Assembly: GCA_025362815.1 (NCBI GenBank)
Contig: JANYFG010000096.1
Coordinates: 59,940 to 123,939 of the forward strand
DNA length: 64,000 nucleotides
DNA from: Rhodospirillales bacterium
GTDB lineage: Bacteria > Pseudomonadota > Alphaproteobacteria > Acetobacterales > Acetobacteraceae
Direction of reading: 5' to 3'
Part shown: positions 26,577 through 34,938 of the stretch, one piece after another
How positions within the stretch are numbered: the stretch's first letter is position 1
How the letters are laid out: every line of letters starts with the position of its first letter
The notes under the pieces: model-generated
What the model was told of the DNA's origin: nothing
Seen by the model: the letters and a program-made list of their open reading frames with translations, nothing else
The model's database searches: none
Position numbers and translations under genes: made by a program

Positions 26577-27491
26577 ATGCGTTACCCCGATCTCGACATC
26601 GATCTGCTCCGCTGTTTCGTCACCGTGGCCGAACAGTCAGGCTTCACGTCCGCCGGGCTCGCGCTGGGGCTCACGCAGTCGGCGATCAGCCTGAAGGTGA
26701 AGCGGCTCGAAGACGTGATCGGCCGCCGCGTGTTCGAGCGCACCAGCCGCCGCCTGTCCCTGACCGCCGATGGCGAGGTGCTGCTGGTCTATGCCCGCCG
26801 CCTGCTCAGCCTGAACGACGAAGCGGTTCGCCGCATGATAGCACCGCCCGTTCGCGGCCATCTGCGGTTGGGCGTGGCGGACCATTTCGTGCCGCAGCAC
26901 CTCGCACCCATCCTGTCGCGGTTCGCCCGCACCTATCCCGACGTGCGGCTGGAAGTGGAGGTCGGCCGCAGCCATGAGTTGCGCGCCGCCTGCGAGCGCG
27001 GCCAGCTCGATCTCGTGATCGGCAAGCGCCGCGAGGGCGAGACGACGGGCACCCCGATCTGGACCGAGACGCTGGCCTGGGTCACGGCGCGGGACGCTGC
27101 TTTCGCGCGCGATCTCGCAAGCGATGCACCCGCCCCCCGCCACGCCCCCCGCCAGCACCCGCTCCCCCTGGCGATGCTGCCGCCGGGCTGCATGTTCCGC
27201 GATCGCGCCCTGGCCACCCTGGCGCGCGCCAACATCGCGCATGAGATCGTCTACACCTCGGCCAGCCTGCTCGGCGTGATCGCCGCCGCGGAGGCCGGGC
27301 TGGGCGTGAGCGTGCTCGGCCGCTCCTCCCTGCCCCCGGGCCTGCGCGAGGCCACCGGCCTGCCCGATCTCGGCACCGCCGTGATGGCGATCTTCGGCGA
27401 CTCCGAAGGGCGCATGGCGCTGGTGGACCCGCTGGTGGGGTTTATCCGCGAGAGCCTTGCTGCCACCGTGGCGCTGCGCCCCGCCGCCTGA
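26577..27491 (+). CDS. LysR-family transcriptional regulator
   Basis: A 304-residue LTTR. The N-terminal winged helix-turn-helix is DIDLLRCFVTVAEQSGFTSA through LGLTQSAISLKVKRLEDVIG. The C-terminal domain has the periplasmic-binding-protein fold (GHLRLGVADHFVP and LDLVIGKRREGE). Regulators of this family bind a small inducer and usually control a neighbour. The next gene downstream, a secreted hydrolase, lies on the same strand 22 bp away and could be a target or simply co-transcribed. The ATG at 26577 overlaps a GTGATG run with no strong ribosome-binding site. Confidence 0.93.
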   Translation: MRYPDLDIDLLRCFVTVAEQSGFTSAGLALGLTQSAISLKVKRLEDVIGRRVFERTSRRLSLTADGEVLLVYARRLLSLNDEAVRRMIAPPVRGHLRLGVADHFVPQHLAPILSRFARTYPDVRLEVEVGRSHELRAACERGQLDLVIGKRREGETTGTPIWTETLAWVTARDAAFARDLASDAPAPRHAPRQHPLPLAMLPPGCMFRDRALATLARANIAHEIVYTSASLLGVIAAAEAGLGVSVLGRSSLPPGLREATGLPDLGTAVMAIFGDSEGRMALVDPLVGFIRESLAATVALRPAA

Positions 27492-27513
27492 CCACCCCTC
27501 GGAGTCTGATCGC

Positions 27514-28560
27514 ATGCGCCGCATCGTCCTACTCGCCGCCCTTCTCATCTCTGCCATTGTCATCGATGCCCGGCCCGCCGCCGCGCAGCTTCCGTCGCGT
27601 TACAGCCAACCGGTCAAGGCGGTGGCGCCGACCTTGCTGGATGTGCCGTATGCCGGCGGCACCGCCGCATTCCCGGTGTTCGCCTCCGCCGATCTCGGCA
27701 GGCCGCAGCCAGGTGTCACGCGCGCGGTGCTGATCTTCCACGGCCTGCTGCGCAACGCCGACAGCTACTACGAGGCAGGCCTTTCCGCGCGCGCCGCCGC
27801 CGGCCCGGCGGGCGCGTCGTCCGTGGTGATCGCGCCGCAATTCCTGGCGACGGTTGATATTCCCGCCCACAACCTGCCCGCCAACACGCTGGGCTGGCCG
27901 GTGGATGCCTGGGCCGGCGGCGAGCCCGCGAGCACCCCGGCGCCGCTCAGCGGCTTCGATGCGGTGGACGCGTTGCTGGCGCGGCTCGCCGATCGCACGT
28001 TGTTCCCCGCCCTGAAAACCGTCGTCATCGCCGGCTTCTCCGCCGGCGGGCAGATCGTGCAGCGCTACGCCGTGGTGGGCGAGGGCGAGGCGGCGCTGGC
28101 GAAATCCGGCATCGCCACCGAATACGTCGTCTCCGACCCGTCATCCTACCTGTATTTCACCGCCGACCGGCCCCGGCCGAACGCAGCGTGCGCGAAGGCA
28201 GATACGTGGCGCTACGGGTTCTCCGCCGACGTGCCGCCCTACGTGAAACACCCACCGCAGGCGCTGGAGGCCCGCTATGTCGCCCGCCACGTCACCTATT
28301 TGATGGGCATGGCGGATACCGACCCCAACCATCCCGTGCTCGACAAATCCTGCGCGGGCGAGACCCAGGGGCCGCAGCGTTTCGCGCGCGGGCACAATTA
28401 TTTCACCATGCTGCACCAGCGCGACGGCGCCGGCCTGCGCCATACGATCATCGACGTGCCCGGCATCGCCCATGAGGGGGGCAAGATGTTCAATTCCGCC
28501 TGCGGCCTCGGCGCGCTGTTCGCCACGCCAGGCTGCGCCGAGATCGACGCGACACGCTGA
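27514..28560 (+). CDS. Secreted alpha/beta-hydrolase
   Basis: A 348-residue exported hydrolase. Residues 1-24 are a Sec signal peptide ending ARPAAA. The alpha/beta-hydrolase core shows the oxyanion-type segment VLIFHGLLRNADSYY, the nucleophile elbow GFSAGG (serine near residue 181), an acid region around GMADTDPNHP and the histidine region GIAHEGG. This points to an esterase or lipase-like enzyme acting in the periplasm or outside. A GGAG box precedes ATG 27514. It follows the LysR gene by 22 bp, so regulation by that protein is possible. Substrate is unknown. Confidence 0.82.
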   Translation: MRRIVLLAALLISAIVIDARPAAAQLPSRYSQPVKAVAPTLLDVPYAGGTAAFPVFASADLGRPQPGVTRAVLIFHGLLRNADSYYEAGLSARAAAGPAGASSVVIAPQFLATVDIPAHNLPANTLGWPVDAWAGGEPASTPAPLSGFDAVDALLARLADRTLFPALKTVVIAGFSAGGQIVQRYAVVGEGEAALAKSGIATEYVVSDPSSYLYFTADRPRPNAACAKADTWRYGFSADVPPYVKHPPQALEARYVARHVTYLMGMADTDPNHPVLDKSCAGETQGPQRFARGHNYFTMLHQRDGAGLRHTIIDVPGIAHEGGKMFNSACGLGALFATPGCAEIDATR

Positions 28561-28582
28561 CGGTCAGGCGAATACCGTGGCC

Positions 28583-29395
28583 TCACGCCATCCAGAATGG
28601 CGGCGTGGGCGCCAACGTCGCCGTGCCGCACTGCAAGGAATCGCTCTGCATCGCGTCCAGCCGCAGCAGCGCCATCGCCATGTCGCCGGCGCCGGACCGC
28701 AGCGTGCCGATTTCCACCCCGTCGCGCAGGATGGGCGTGCCCGGCGCCGGCATCGCGCCTGCCACCCGCACCGGCACCAGCCGCCGCTTCAGTAGCCCGC
28801 GGTATTTCGTGCGCGCCGTCAATTCCTGACCCATGTAGCAGCCCTTGCTCCATGACACGCCGTGCAGCTCGTCGAACCCCGCTTCCAGCAGAACGGTCTT
28901 ATCCGACTCGAGATCGCGCGAGCCGTCGGGCAGACCGCAGGCGATCCGGTGCGCGTGCCACGCCGCCTCGGTGGCGGTGTCGGCGATCACAGCGTTGGAC
29001 AGCACCCGCCAGCCCGCTTCCGGCAAGCGCGGGTCCGCCGCCGTGATCGCCTCCGTAGGCGTTGCCTCCATGGGGGGCGCCTCGCCCCACGCCACATGCA
29101 CCGCAAGCTCCGCCGACGCATCGCGCAGCGCCACCTTGGAGCGCAACCGGTAGCGGCCGAGCGTTTTGATCAGCAACGCCACCTGCGCCGCCTCGCAGTC
29201 GAACAGCAGCCGCGCGCCGTCCGACAGGATGAAGAAATCCGCCAGCCACTTGCCCTGCGGCGTCAGCAGCGCCGCCCAGACGGCAAGGCCGGGGGCGGCG
29301 GCGGCCACGTCGTTGGACAGTAGGCCCTGCAGGAACGCCACGCGATCCTCGCCGGTCACCTCCACCACGCCGCGATCCGTCAGTCGCACGATCAT
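28583..29395 (-). CDS. ygfZ: Folate-binding protein YgfZ/GcvT-like
   Basis: A 270-residue tetrahydrofolate-binding protein of the GcvT superfamily that assists assembly or repair of some Fe-S enzymes. The signature motif K-G-C-Y-M-G-Q-E is present, followed by LTARTKYRG and LKRRLVPV. N-terminal sequence VRLTDRGVVEVTGEDRVAFLQG is typical. The ATG at 29395 is taken because the longer frame adds non-conserved residues. It is divergent from the dihydroorotase gene, with 104 bp between starts. Confidence 0.9.
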   Translation of the reverse strand: MIVRLTDRGVVEVTGEDRVAFLQGLLSNDVAAAAPGLAVWAALLTPQGKWLADFFILSDGARLLFDCEAAQVALLIKTLGRYRLRSKVALRDASAELAVHVAWGEAPPMEATPTEAITAADPRLPEAGWRVLSNAVIADTATEAAWHAHRIACGLPDGSRDLESDKTVLLEAGFDELHGVSWSKGCYMGQELTARTKYRGLLKRRLVPVRVAGAMPAPGTPILRDGVEIGTLRSGAGDMAMALLRLDAMQSDSLQCGTATLAPTPPFWMA

Positions 29396-29499
29396 GCCCG
29401 CTCCTCCATCACCAGACCCGGCGTCATCCAGAGATGGCCGCATGCGAGGCGGCATGCAAGATTGAGCGCCGATCGCGCAACCAGACGAGGACCACGAGC

Positions 29500-30822
29500 A
29501 TGACCGCCCATTTCGATCTCATCATCCGGGGCGGCATCGCGGTTCTGCCCTGGGGCGAGGTCGCAGCCGATATCGGCGTGCGCCACGGCCGCATCGCTGC
29601 CATCGGCACGCCCCCCGCCGCCACCGCCACCGAAATCGTGAACGCCCAGGGCCTGCACGTGCTGCCCGGGCTGATCGACCCGCATGTGCATCTGCGCGAC
29701 CCCGGTGACGCCGCGGTGGAAAGCATCCCCACCGGAACCAGGGGCGCCGTGCTCGGCGGTCTCACGGCGGTGTTCGACATGCCGAACACCACCCCGTCCA
29801 TCACCGACACCCAGCGCCTCGCCTGGAAGCGCGACTATGTGCAAAGCGTCGCGTGGTGCGACATGGGCCTGTATGTCGGCGGCACGAAAACCAATATCGA
29901 CGACCTGGCCGCGCTCGAGGTCGAGCCCGGCGTGTGCGCCATCAAGATTTTCGCGGGGTCGTCCACCGGCGATCTGATGGTGGAGGACGACGTGAACCTC
30001 GAACGCATCATGCGCGCGGGAAAGCGCCGCATCGCGTATCATTCCGAGGACGAATACCGCCTGCAGGCCCGCAAGCCCATGTATAAATCGGGCGACCCGT
30101 ATCGCTGCCACGCCGAATGGCGCGACGTGGAATGCGCCTTCCTCGGCACCCGCCGGCTGATGGCGCTGGCCCGCGCCACCGGCCGGCCCGCCCATATCCT
30201 GCACGTGTCGACGCAGGAGGAGCTCGAATACCTCGCCGACTACCGCGACATCGCCACCACCGAAATGCTCGTCAACCACCTCACGCAGGTGGGACCGGAC
30301 TGCTACGACCGGCTCGGCGGCTTCGGCGTGATGAACCCGCCCATTCGCGACCAGCGCCATATGGACGCCGCCTGGGCCGCCGTCGCCGACGGCCGGGTGG
30401 ACACGATCGGCTCCGACCACGCGCCGCACGCCCACGCCGCCAAGCTGAAACCCTGGCCCGAGGTGCCGGCGGGCCTGACCGGCGTGCAGACGCTGGTGCC
30501 GATCATGCTCGACCACGTCAACGCCGGGCGGCTGTCGCTGGCACGCATGGTGGATCTGATGTCCGCCGGCCCCGCCCGCGTGTATGGCGCGCTCAACAAA
30601 GGCCGCCTGGTGGCCGGCTACGACGCCGATTTCACCCTGGTGGACCTCAAGGCCACCCGCACCATCACCAACGACTGGATCGCCGCCCCCTGCGGCTGGA
30701 CCCCGTTCGACGGGATGTCCGTCACCGGCTGGCCCATCGCCACCATCGTGCGCGGCCACGTGGTGATGCGCGACGACGAGGTGCTGGGGGCGCCGTCCGG
30801 GCGCATCGTGCGCTTCGCCTGA
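29500..30822 (+). CDS. pyrC: Dihydroorotase
   Basis: A 440-residue amidohydrolase. The metal-ligand motif is DPHVHLRDPG, the carboxylated lysine lies in CAIKIFAGSSTGDLM, further histidines are in YHSEDEY and HILHVSTQEEL, and the catalytic aspartate is in IGSDHAPH. This is the pattern of dihydroorotase in pyrimidine synthesis, which cyclises carbamoyl-aspartate. Related cyclic amidases (dihydropyrimidinase, allantoinase) share much of it, so the assignment depends on the family, not on context; pyrB is not adjacent. GAGG lies upstream of ATG 29500. Confidence 0.85.
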   Translation: MTAHFDLIIRGGIAVLPWGEVAADIGVRHGRIAAIGTPPAATATEIVNAQGLHVLPGLIDPHVHLRDPGDAAVESIPTGTRGAVLGGLTAVFDMPNTTPSITDTQRLAWKRDYVQSVAWCDMGLYVGGTKTNIDDLAALEVEPGVCAIKIFAGSSTGDLMVEDDVNLERIMRAGKRRIAYHSEDEYRLQARKPMYKSGDPYRCHAEWRDVECAFLGTRRLMALARATGRPAHILHVSTQEELEYLADYRDIATTEMLVNHLTQVGPDCYDRLGGFGVMNPPIRDQRHMDAAWAAVADGRVDTIGSDHAPHAHAAKLKPWPEVPAGLTGVQTLVPIMLDHVNAGRLSLARMVDLMSAGPARVYGALNKGRLVAGYDADFTLVDLKATRTITNDWIAAPCGWTPFDGMSVTGWPIATIVRGHVVMRDDEVLGAPSGRIVRFA

Positions 30823-30895
30823 CGCCCGCGGGCGATCCTCGCGGAACAGTTGATGTGGCGCCTTGACGTTGGCGTTGGCCATGGCGGGGGCGCCC

Positions 30896-30934
30896 GTGAT
30901 CTAACGACGTGATCTCAAGAGGTGATCTCAAGAT
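30896..30934 (+). promoter_or_regulatory. Three 13-bp iterons upstream of the type VI cassette
   Basis: Three consecutive 13-bp units start at 30896, 30909 and 30922: GTGATCTAACGAC, GTGATCTCAAGAG and GTGATCTCAAGAT. All share GTGATCT and the last two share GTGATCTCAAGA. They lie in the 189-bp gap between dihydroorotase and the PAAR-like gene, 78-116 bp before that gene's ATG. A regulator-binding array is likely, since their position is upstream of a horizontally acquired cassette. Confidence 0.5.
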
Positions 30935-31011
30935 CGGGCGGGCCGGCGCCCTTGGAGACGCCGCCGCAAGCATATCGTTTCTTGATCCGATGGACCGGGA
31001 GGACTGGCGAA

Positions 31012-31401
31012 ATGGCGTTGTGGGTCGTTAACGGGGCGAAGATGACCTGCCCGTTCGGCAGCGCCCCCGCGTCGCTGGTCGTCTTGCCGGCCCGTATGGT
31101 CAACGTGGCCAACCAGCCGGCCGCCACGATCATGGACCACGCGCCGATGCTGAACATCCCCACGTTCGGATTGTGCAAGACACCCACCAACCCGCAGGTG
31201 GCCGCCGCCACCGCCGCCGCGGCAGGCGTGCTGACGCAGGTGCCGTGCTTGCCCAACACCACCACGCCCTGGGCCCCCGGCGCCGTCACCGCCATGGACA
31301 CGCAGCAGGTGGTTCTGAACAACACGTCCAAATGCGCATGCCTGTGGGGCGGCGTGATCTCGATCACCGATCCCGGCCAGACCGCAACCCAGGTGCCCTG
31401 A
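31012..31401 (+). CDS. PAAR-like (DUF4280) type VI spike protein
   Basis: A 129-residue protein of the DUF4280 family, a PAAR-like fold expected to cap the VgrG spike of a type VI secretion system. Characteristic segments are VNGAKMTCPFGSAP at the N-terminus, IMDHAPMLNIPTFGLC, and a Cys-rich C-terminal half (KTPTNPQ, VPCLPNTTTPW, NTSKCACLWGG). The cysteines and His are in the usual positions for the family. A strong GGGAGG box precedes ATG 31012. The stop is 3 bases from the vgrG start, so the two are translated as a pair. Confidence 0.88.
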   Translation: MALWVVNGAKMTCPFGSAPASLVVLPARMVNVANQPAATIMDHAPMLNIPTFGLCKTPTNPQVAAATAAAAGVLTQVPCLPNTTTPWAPGAVTAMDTQQVVLNNTSKCACLWGGVISITDPGQTATQVP

Positions 31402-31404
31402 CCC

Positions 31405-34317
31405 ATGACCGATCGTTTCACGCAGGACGAGCGCACGCTGCAGATCGATTTTTCGGCGGGGTTGGACAAGGACACCCTGCTGCTGCTGGCCATCACCGGC
31501 CAGGAGGCGCTGTCCAGGCCTTACAGCTACCGGGTGGAGCTGCTTTGCCAGGATCCGGAGCTGCAGATCGACCCGGCCCGGATGATCGGCGCCAATGCCG
31601 GCATCGGCGTGCGCCTGAAGGACACCGACACCTTCGCCGCGCGGGACGGCTTCGTGCGCAGCTTCCAGGCGGCCGGTCTGCGCGGCAAGAAGTTCCGGGT
31701 GTATCGCGCCGAGATCGTGCCGTTCCTGTCGTTGCTGGAATTCTCGACGGATTACCGCATCTTCCAGGACATGACGGTGGTGGACGTGCTGTCCGCCGTG
31801 TTCAAGGATTTCGGCCTCAACCTCGTGCAGATGCGCGCGTCCGCCGCCGATTATCCGCGCATGGAATATTGCGTGCAGTTCGGCGAGACCGCCTTCGCCT
31901 TCGTCTCCCGCCTGATGGAAGAAAACGGCATCTTCTACTGGTTCGACCACAAGGACACCGGATCGGTGCTGGTGGTGGGCGACCAGCCCACGCATTTCGA
32001 CAACATGACCCCGTTCAGGATCGGCGTGGGCCATGATCACGACGAGGCCACGTTCTACGACTGGGAACATGGGTTCGACCACCGCACCGGCGCGTGGGAG
32101 CTGGGTGATTTCAACTTCTCCAAGCCGGCCGACCCGCCGAAAGGCAAGATGAAGACCAATGTCGCCATCCCCGCGAACAATCCCCACACGCGGTTCAACT
32201 TCCCGCAGCACATCGAGATCACGAACGACATCAAGCGCTTCACCACCATCCGCATGCAGGAGGAGGAAAGCCAGATCCATGCCGTGACCGGCTCCAGCCA
32301 GATCCCCGTCTGCGCGCCGGGCCTGCGGTTCTTCATCAAGAGCCATACCGACTTCCCCGAGGAAGCCAACAAGACCTATCTCGTGACGTCGATGCAGTTC
32401 ACGGCGCTGGAGAAAAGCTACGACAGCGGAAAGCTGACGGAGGTGCTGGCGGGCTCCGTCACCGGGCTTTGGAGCACGGACAACGCCAAGACGCTGGGGC
32501 TGGGGGCGCTGGGCACCGCCAAGGACAACGCGTCCAACGTGATGAGCCAGAAGCTGGCGGACGTGCTGAAGGCCACCGCGAGCTCGGTGCTGACCGGCGG
32601 GCTGTCGGGCGTGCTGTCGTTGGTGACGGCGCCGATCATGTCGTTCTTCACCCATCTTTTCGAAAAGAAATCCGCGTATTCCAACCGCTTCATCGCCATC
32701 CCCAAGGAGGCCGTTTTCCGTCCGCCGCGCCTCACGCCGAAGCCGCGCGCGCATGGGCCGCACACCGCCATCGTGATGGGCTCGACCGGGGCGGAAAAGC
32801 CCGGCAGCTCCGACATCCACACCGACCAGTTCGGCCGCGTGAAGGTGCAGTTCATCTGGGACCGCGACGCCAATCCCGATGGCGGGCCCGCCAACACCGG
32901 CTGGCTGCGCGTGTCCGAGGGGTGGGCCGGCGGCAAATGGGGCATGCAGTTTCCGCCCCGCGTGGGCCAGGAGGTGATCGTGAGCTTCCTGGACGGCGAC
33001 CCCGACCGGCCGATCATCACCGGCAGGCTCTACAACCCCGGCAGCCAGCAGCCGTTCGATCCCGCAAGCGGCCCGCCGGCGCCGCTGCCCCCAGGCCCGA
33101 TGCGCCCCGAAAGCGCGGTGGTGCAGACCACGCAGCGCCGCTCCGGCCTCAAGACCGCCTCCACGCCGCGCCCGCAGGACGGCCCGTCGCGCTTTCACAT
33201 GCTGCGGTTCGACGACGAGTGGCACAAGGAACAGATCGTGCTGCGCTCGCAGGGGCGCATGGATGTGACCAGCTTTTCCGACTACCACGAGACGGTGCAC
33301 GGCAACCGCTCCCTGGCCGTGGGCGGCACGGACCCCGACACCGGCAAGGGTGGCGGCAGCTTCTTCATGAGCACCGGCGGCGAATACGACCTGGCCGTCA
33401 CCGGGCCCCGCTACGAAAAGGTGGGCGGCGTCGGCCAGTTCAGCATCACCGGCGACGCCACCTTCGCCTTTGCCGCCAACTGGACCGCCATCATCGGCTC
33501 GGCCGCCAAGATCAACGCCCAAGAGGTGGTGATCGAGGCGAGCCAGAAGATCACGCTCAAGGTGGGCGGCAGCTTCGTGGTGGTGGACCCGGCCGGCGTG
33601 TTCATCAAGGGCGCGATGGTGCAGATCAATTCCGGCGGCTCGCCCGGCTCGACCTCGGATGCGGATATCACCGACGTGGCCGGCGCCGGCAAGGCCGACC
33701 CCGGCGAGCCGCCGAACTGGCTGGCGATCCAGCCGCGCGGCAAGGGCGGCCCCCGTGGGCATCACACCGCAAACGCGCATCATGGCCTGGTGATGACGCG
33801 GCTGCCGAACAACACGATCCAGGCCGCGCCGGGGATCGTCATCAACAGCACCGATCCCGCCTATGTCGATGCCGTGGCGCAGGATCTGGCGCGCATGAAC
33901 GACACGCCATCCGGTCACAGCGTCATCGGCAACCTCGGCCGCAGCGGCCAGCCCGTGGTCATCGAGCCACGGCCGGCCGGCTCCACCCTTCTCGACACGC
34001 AGACGGTCTATGCCAACCCCGCCAATTCCAGCAACGGCACGGGCACCGGCTCCACCGTGCAATACAACCCCTCCGATTTCCCGGCCCCCGGCACCCACAG
34101 CAACGCCCCCAGCGACGTGGCGTTGTTCCACGAGATGACGCATTCCGACCACGCGTCCCAGGGCACCGTGGACAACACGCCCAGAACCGATGGGTATGAC
34201 AACAATGAAGAGTTCAACACGATCCAGAACGAGAACGACTACCGCGACGAACGTGGGGCGTGGCCTGGCCAGCCTGCTGACAGTCATCGCCACGATCATA
34301 GCTACAACGGGCTTTGA
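31405..34317 (+). CDS. vgrG: VgrG spike protein with C-terminal M91-like metallopeptidase effector domain
   Basis: A 970-residue evolved VgrG. Residues 10-345 form the gp27-like base, then a 75-residue insert (about 349-425) includes the hydrophobic run SSVLTGGLSGVLSLVTAPIM. The gp5-like OB domain starts near 453 (HTAIVMGSTGAEKPG, then TDQFGRVKVQFIWDRD and GWAGGKWGMQFPPRVGQEV). A beta-helical stalk (600-770) follows. Residues 810-970 are a separate effector domain: H909-E-M-T-H913 with H916, then E935-E936-x-x-T939 and N944-D-Y-R947. This pattern matches peptidase family M91 (NleD-like, HExxH zinc proteases). Whether it kills bacteria or modifies host proteins is not known. Two related proteins follow at once. 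Confidence 0.9.
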   Translation: MTDRFTQDERTLQIDFSAGLDKDTLLLLAITGQEALSRPYSYRVELLCQDPELQIDPARMIGANAGIGVRLKDTDTFAARDGFVRSFQAAGLRGKKFRVYRAEIVPFLSLLEFSTDYRIFQDMTVVDVLSAVFKDFGLNLVQMRASAADYPRMEYCVQFGETAFAFVSRLMEENGIFYWFDHKDTGSVLVVGDQPTHFDNMTPFRIGVGHDHDEATFYDWEHGFDHRTGAWELGDFNFSKPADPPKGKMKTNVAIPANNPHTRFNFPQHIEITNDIKRFTTIRMQEEESQIHAVTGSSQIPVCAPGLRFFIKSHTDFPEEANKTYLVTSMQFTALEKSYDSGKLTEVLAGSVTGLWSTDNAKTLGLGALGTAKDNASNVMSQKLADVLKATASSVLTGGLSGVLSLVTAPIMSFFTHLFEKKSAYSNRFIAIPKEAVFRPPRLTPKPRAHGPHTAIVMGSTGAEKPGSSDIHTDQFGRVKVQFIWDRDANPDGGPANTGWLRVSEGWAGGKWGMQFPPRVGQEVIVSFLDGDPDRPIITGRLYNPGSQQPFDPASGPPAPLPPGPMRPESAVVQTTQRRSGLKTASTPRPQDGPSRFHMLRFDDEWHKEQIVLRSQGRMDVTSFSDYHETVHGNRSLAVGGTDPDTGKGGGSFFMSTGGEYDLAVTGPRYEKVGGVGQFSITGDATFAFAANWTAIIGSAAKINAQEVVIEASQKITLKVGGSFVVVDPAGVFIKGAMVQINSGGSPGSTSDADITDVAGAGKADPGEPPNWLAIQPRGKGGPRGHHTANAHHGLVMTRLPNNTIQAAPGIVINSTDPAYVDAVAQDLARMNDTPSGHSVIGNLGRSGQPVVIEPRPAGSTLLDTQTVYANPANSSNGTGTGSTVQYNPSDFPAPGTHSNAPSDVALFHEMTHSDHASQGTVDNTPRTDGYDNNEEFNTIQNENDYRDERGAWPGQPADSHRHDHSYNGL

Positions 34318-34339
34318 AGCCGTGGCACAGGAGCGACAC

Positions 34340-34936
34340 ATGGGCACCACCACGTCGACCCGCGACAGCATCACCCTGACCTGCACGCCCGAAAAGCAAG
34401 GCGACACCATCGTGTTCGCCTACACCGTCAAGAACGACGGCCGGGCCCCCGCGTATGTGAGCGACGCCGAGACGCGACTGGACATGAAGGCGCGCACCGC
34501 CGAGGCCGACCCGAACGGCGTCACCATCTGGCGTGGCGGCGAGGGTTACGCCCACGTGCTGAAGGGGGTGGCCCCATGGCCCACGGACCGCACCACCCTC
34601 GGCCGGGTTATGCCGCTGATGGTCAGGCTCGCGCCCGGCGCCGTGATCGCCCGCAAACTGGTTCTGCCGATGCCGCTGGCCGAACACAGCCCCTATTACG
34701 GGATCGGCAATTTGCGCGACTACAGCATGACCGAAATCGAAGGCGTGCGCCTGCTGGTGGACGTGTTGCCGGAGCCCGATCCGGCCTTCGTGGCCGAGGC
34801 CGTGCCGTATGCAAAAGGCATGTTCGACGTGGGCGTACGTGGAACGCTGCCGCTGATGCGGCGTCTCGCCTGCGACTTTCGCGCCCATGGCCTCCATCTG
34901 ATGATCCGCAACGCGTCCTACCCACGGCCGGACTGA
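34340..34936 (+). CDS. Unrecognised protein following vgrG, copy 1 (candidate immunity or accessory)
   Basis: A 198-residue protein of no family I recognise. It opens DSITLTCTPEKQGDTIVFAY and has TVKNDGRAPAYVSDAE, a mid-section PMLEH-like phrase PLAEHSPYYGIGNLRDY, and a C-terminal RNASYPRPD. It clearly resembles the next gene product. The chosen ATG at 34340 has an AGGAG box 7 bases upstream, 23 bp after vgrG. A longer reading from GTG 34253, inside vgrG, would add a hydrophobic N-terminus ending AVAQ that looks like a signal peptide. Being right behind an evolved vgrG suggests immunity to its C-terminal domain; this is inference. Confidence 0.65.
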   Translation: MGTTTSTRDSITLTCTPEKQGDTIVFAYTVKNDGRAPAYVSDAETRLDMKARTAEADPNGVTIWRGGEGYAHVLKGVAPWPTDRTTLGRVMPLMVRLAPGAVIARKLVLPMPLAEHSPYYGIGNLRDYSMTEIEGVRLLVDVLPEPDPAFVAEAVPYAKGMFDVGVRGTLPLMRRLACDFRAHGLHLMIRNASYPRPD

Positions 34937-34938
34937 CG

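Noticed and set aside
30928..34410. A 1160-codon minus-strand frame over the PAAR-vgrG cassette.
   Set aside because: No motif or ribosome-binding site, composition typical of an antisense shadow, and vgrG reads clearly on the other strand.
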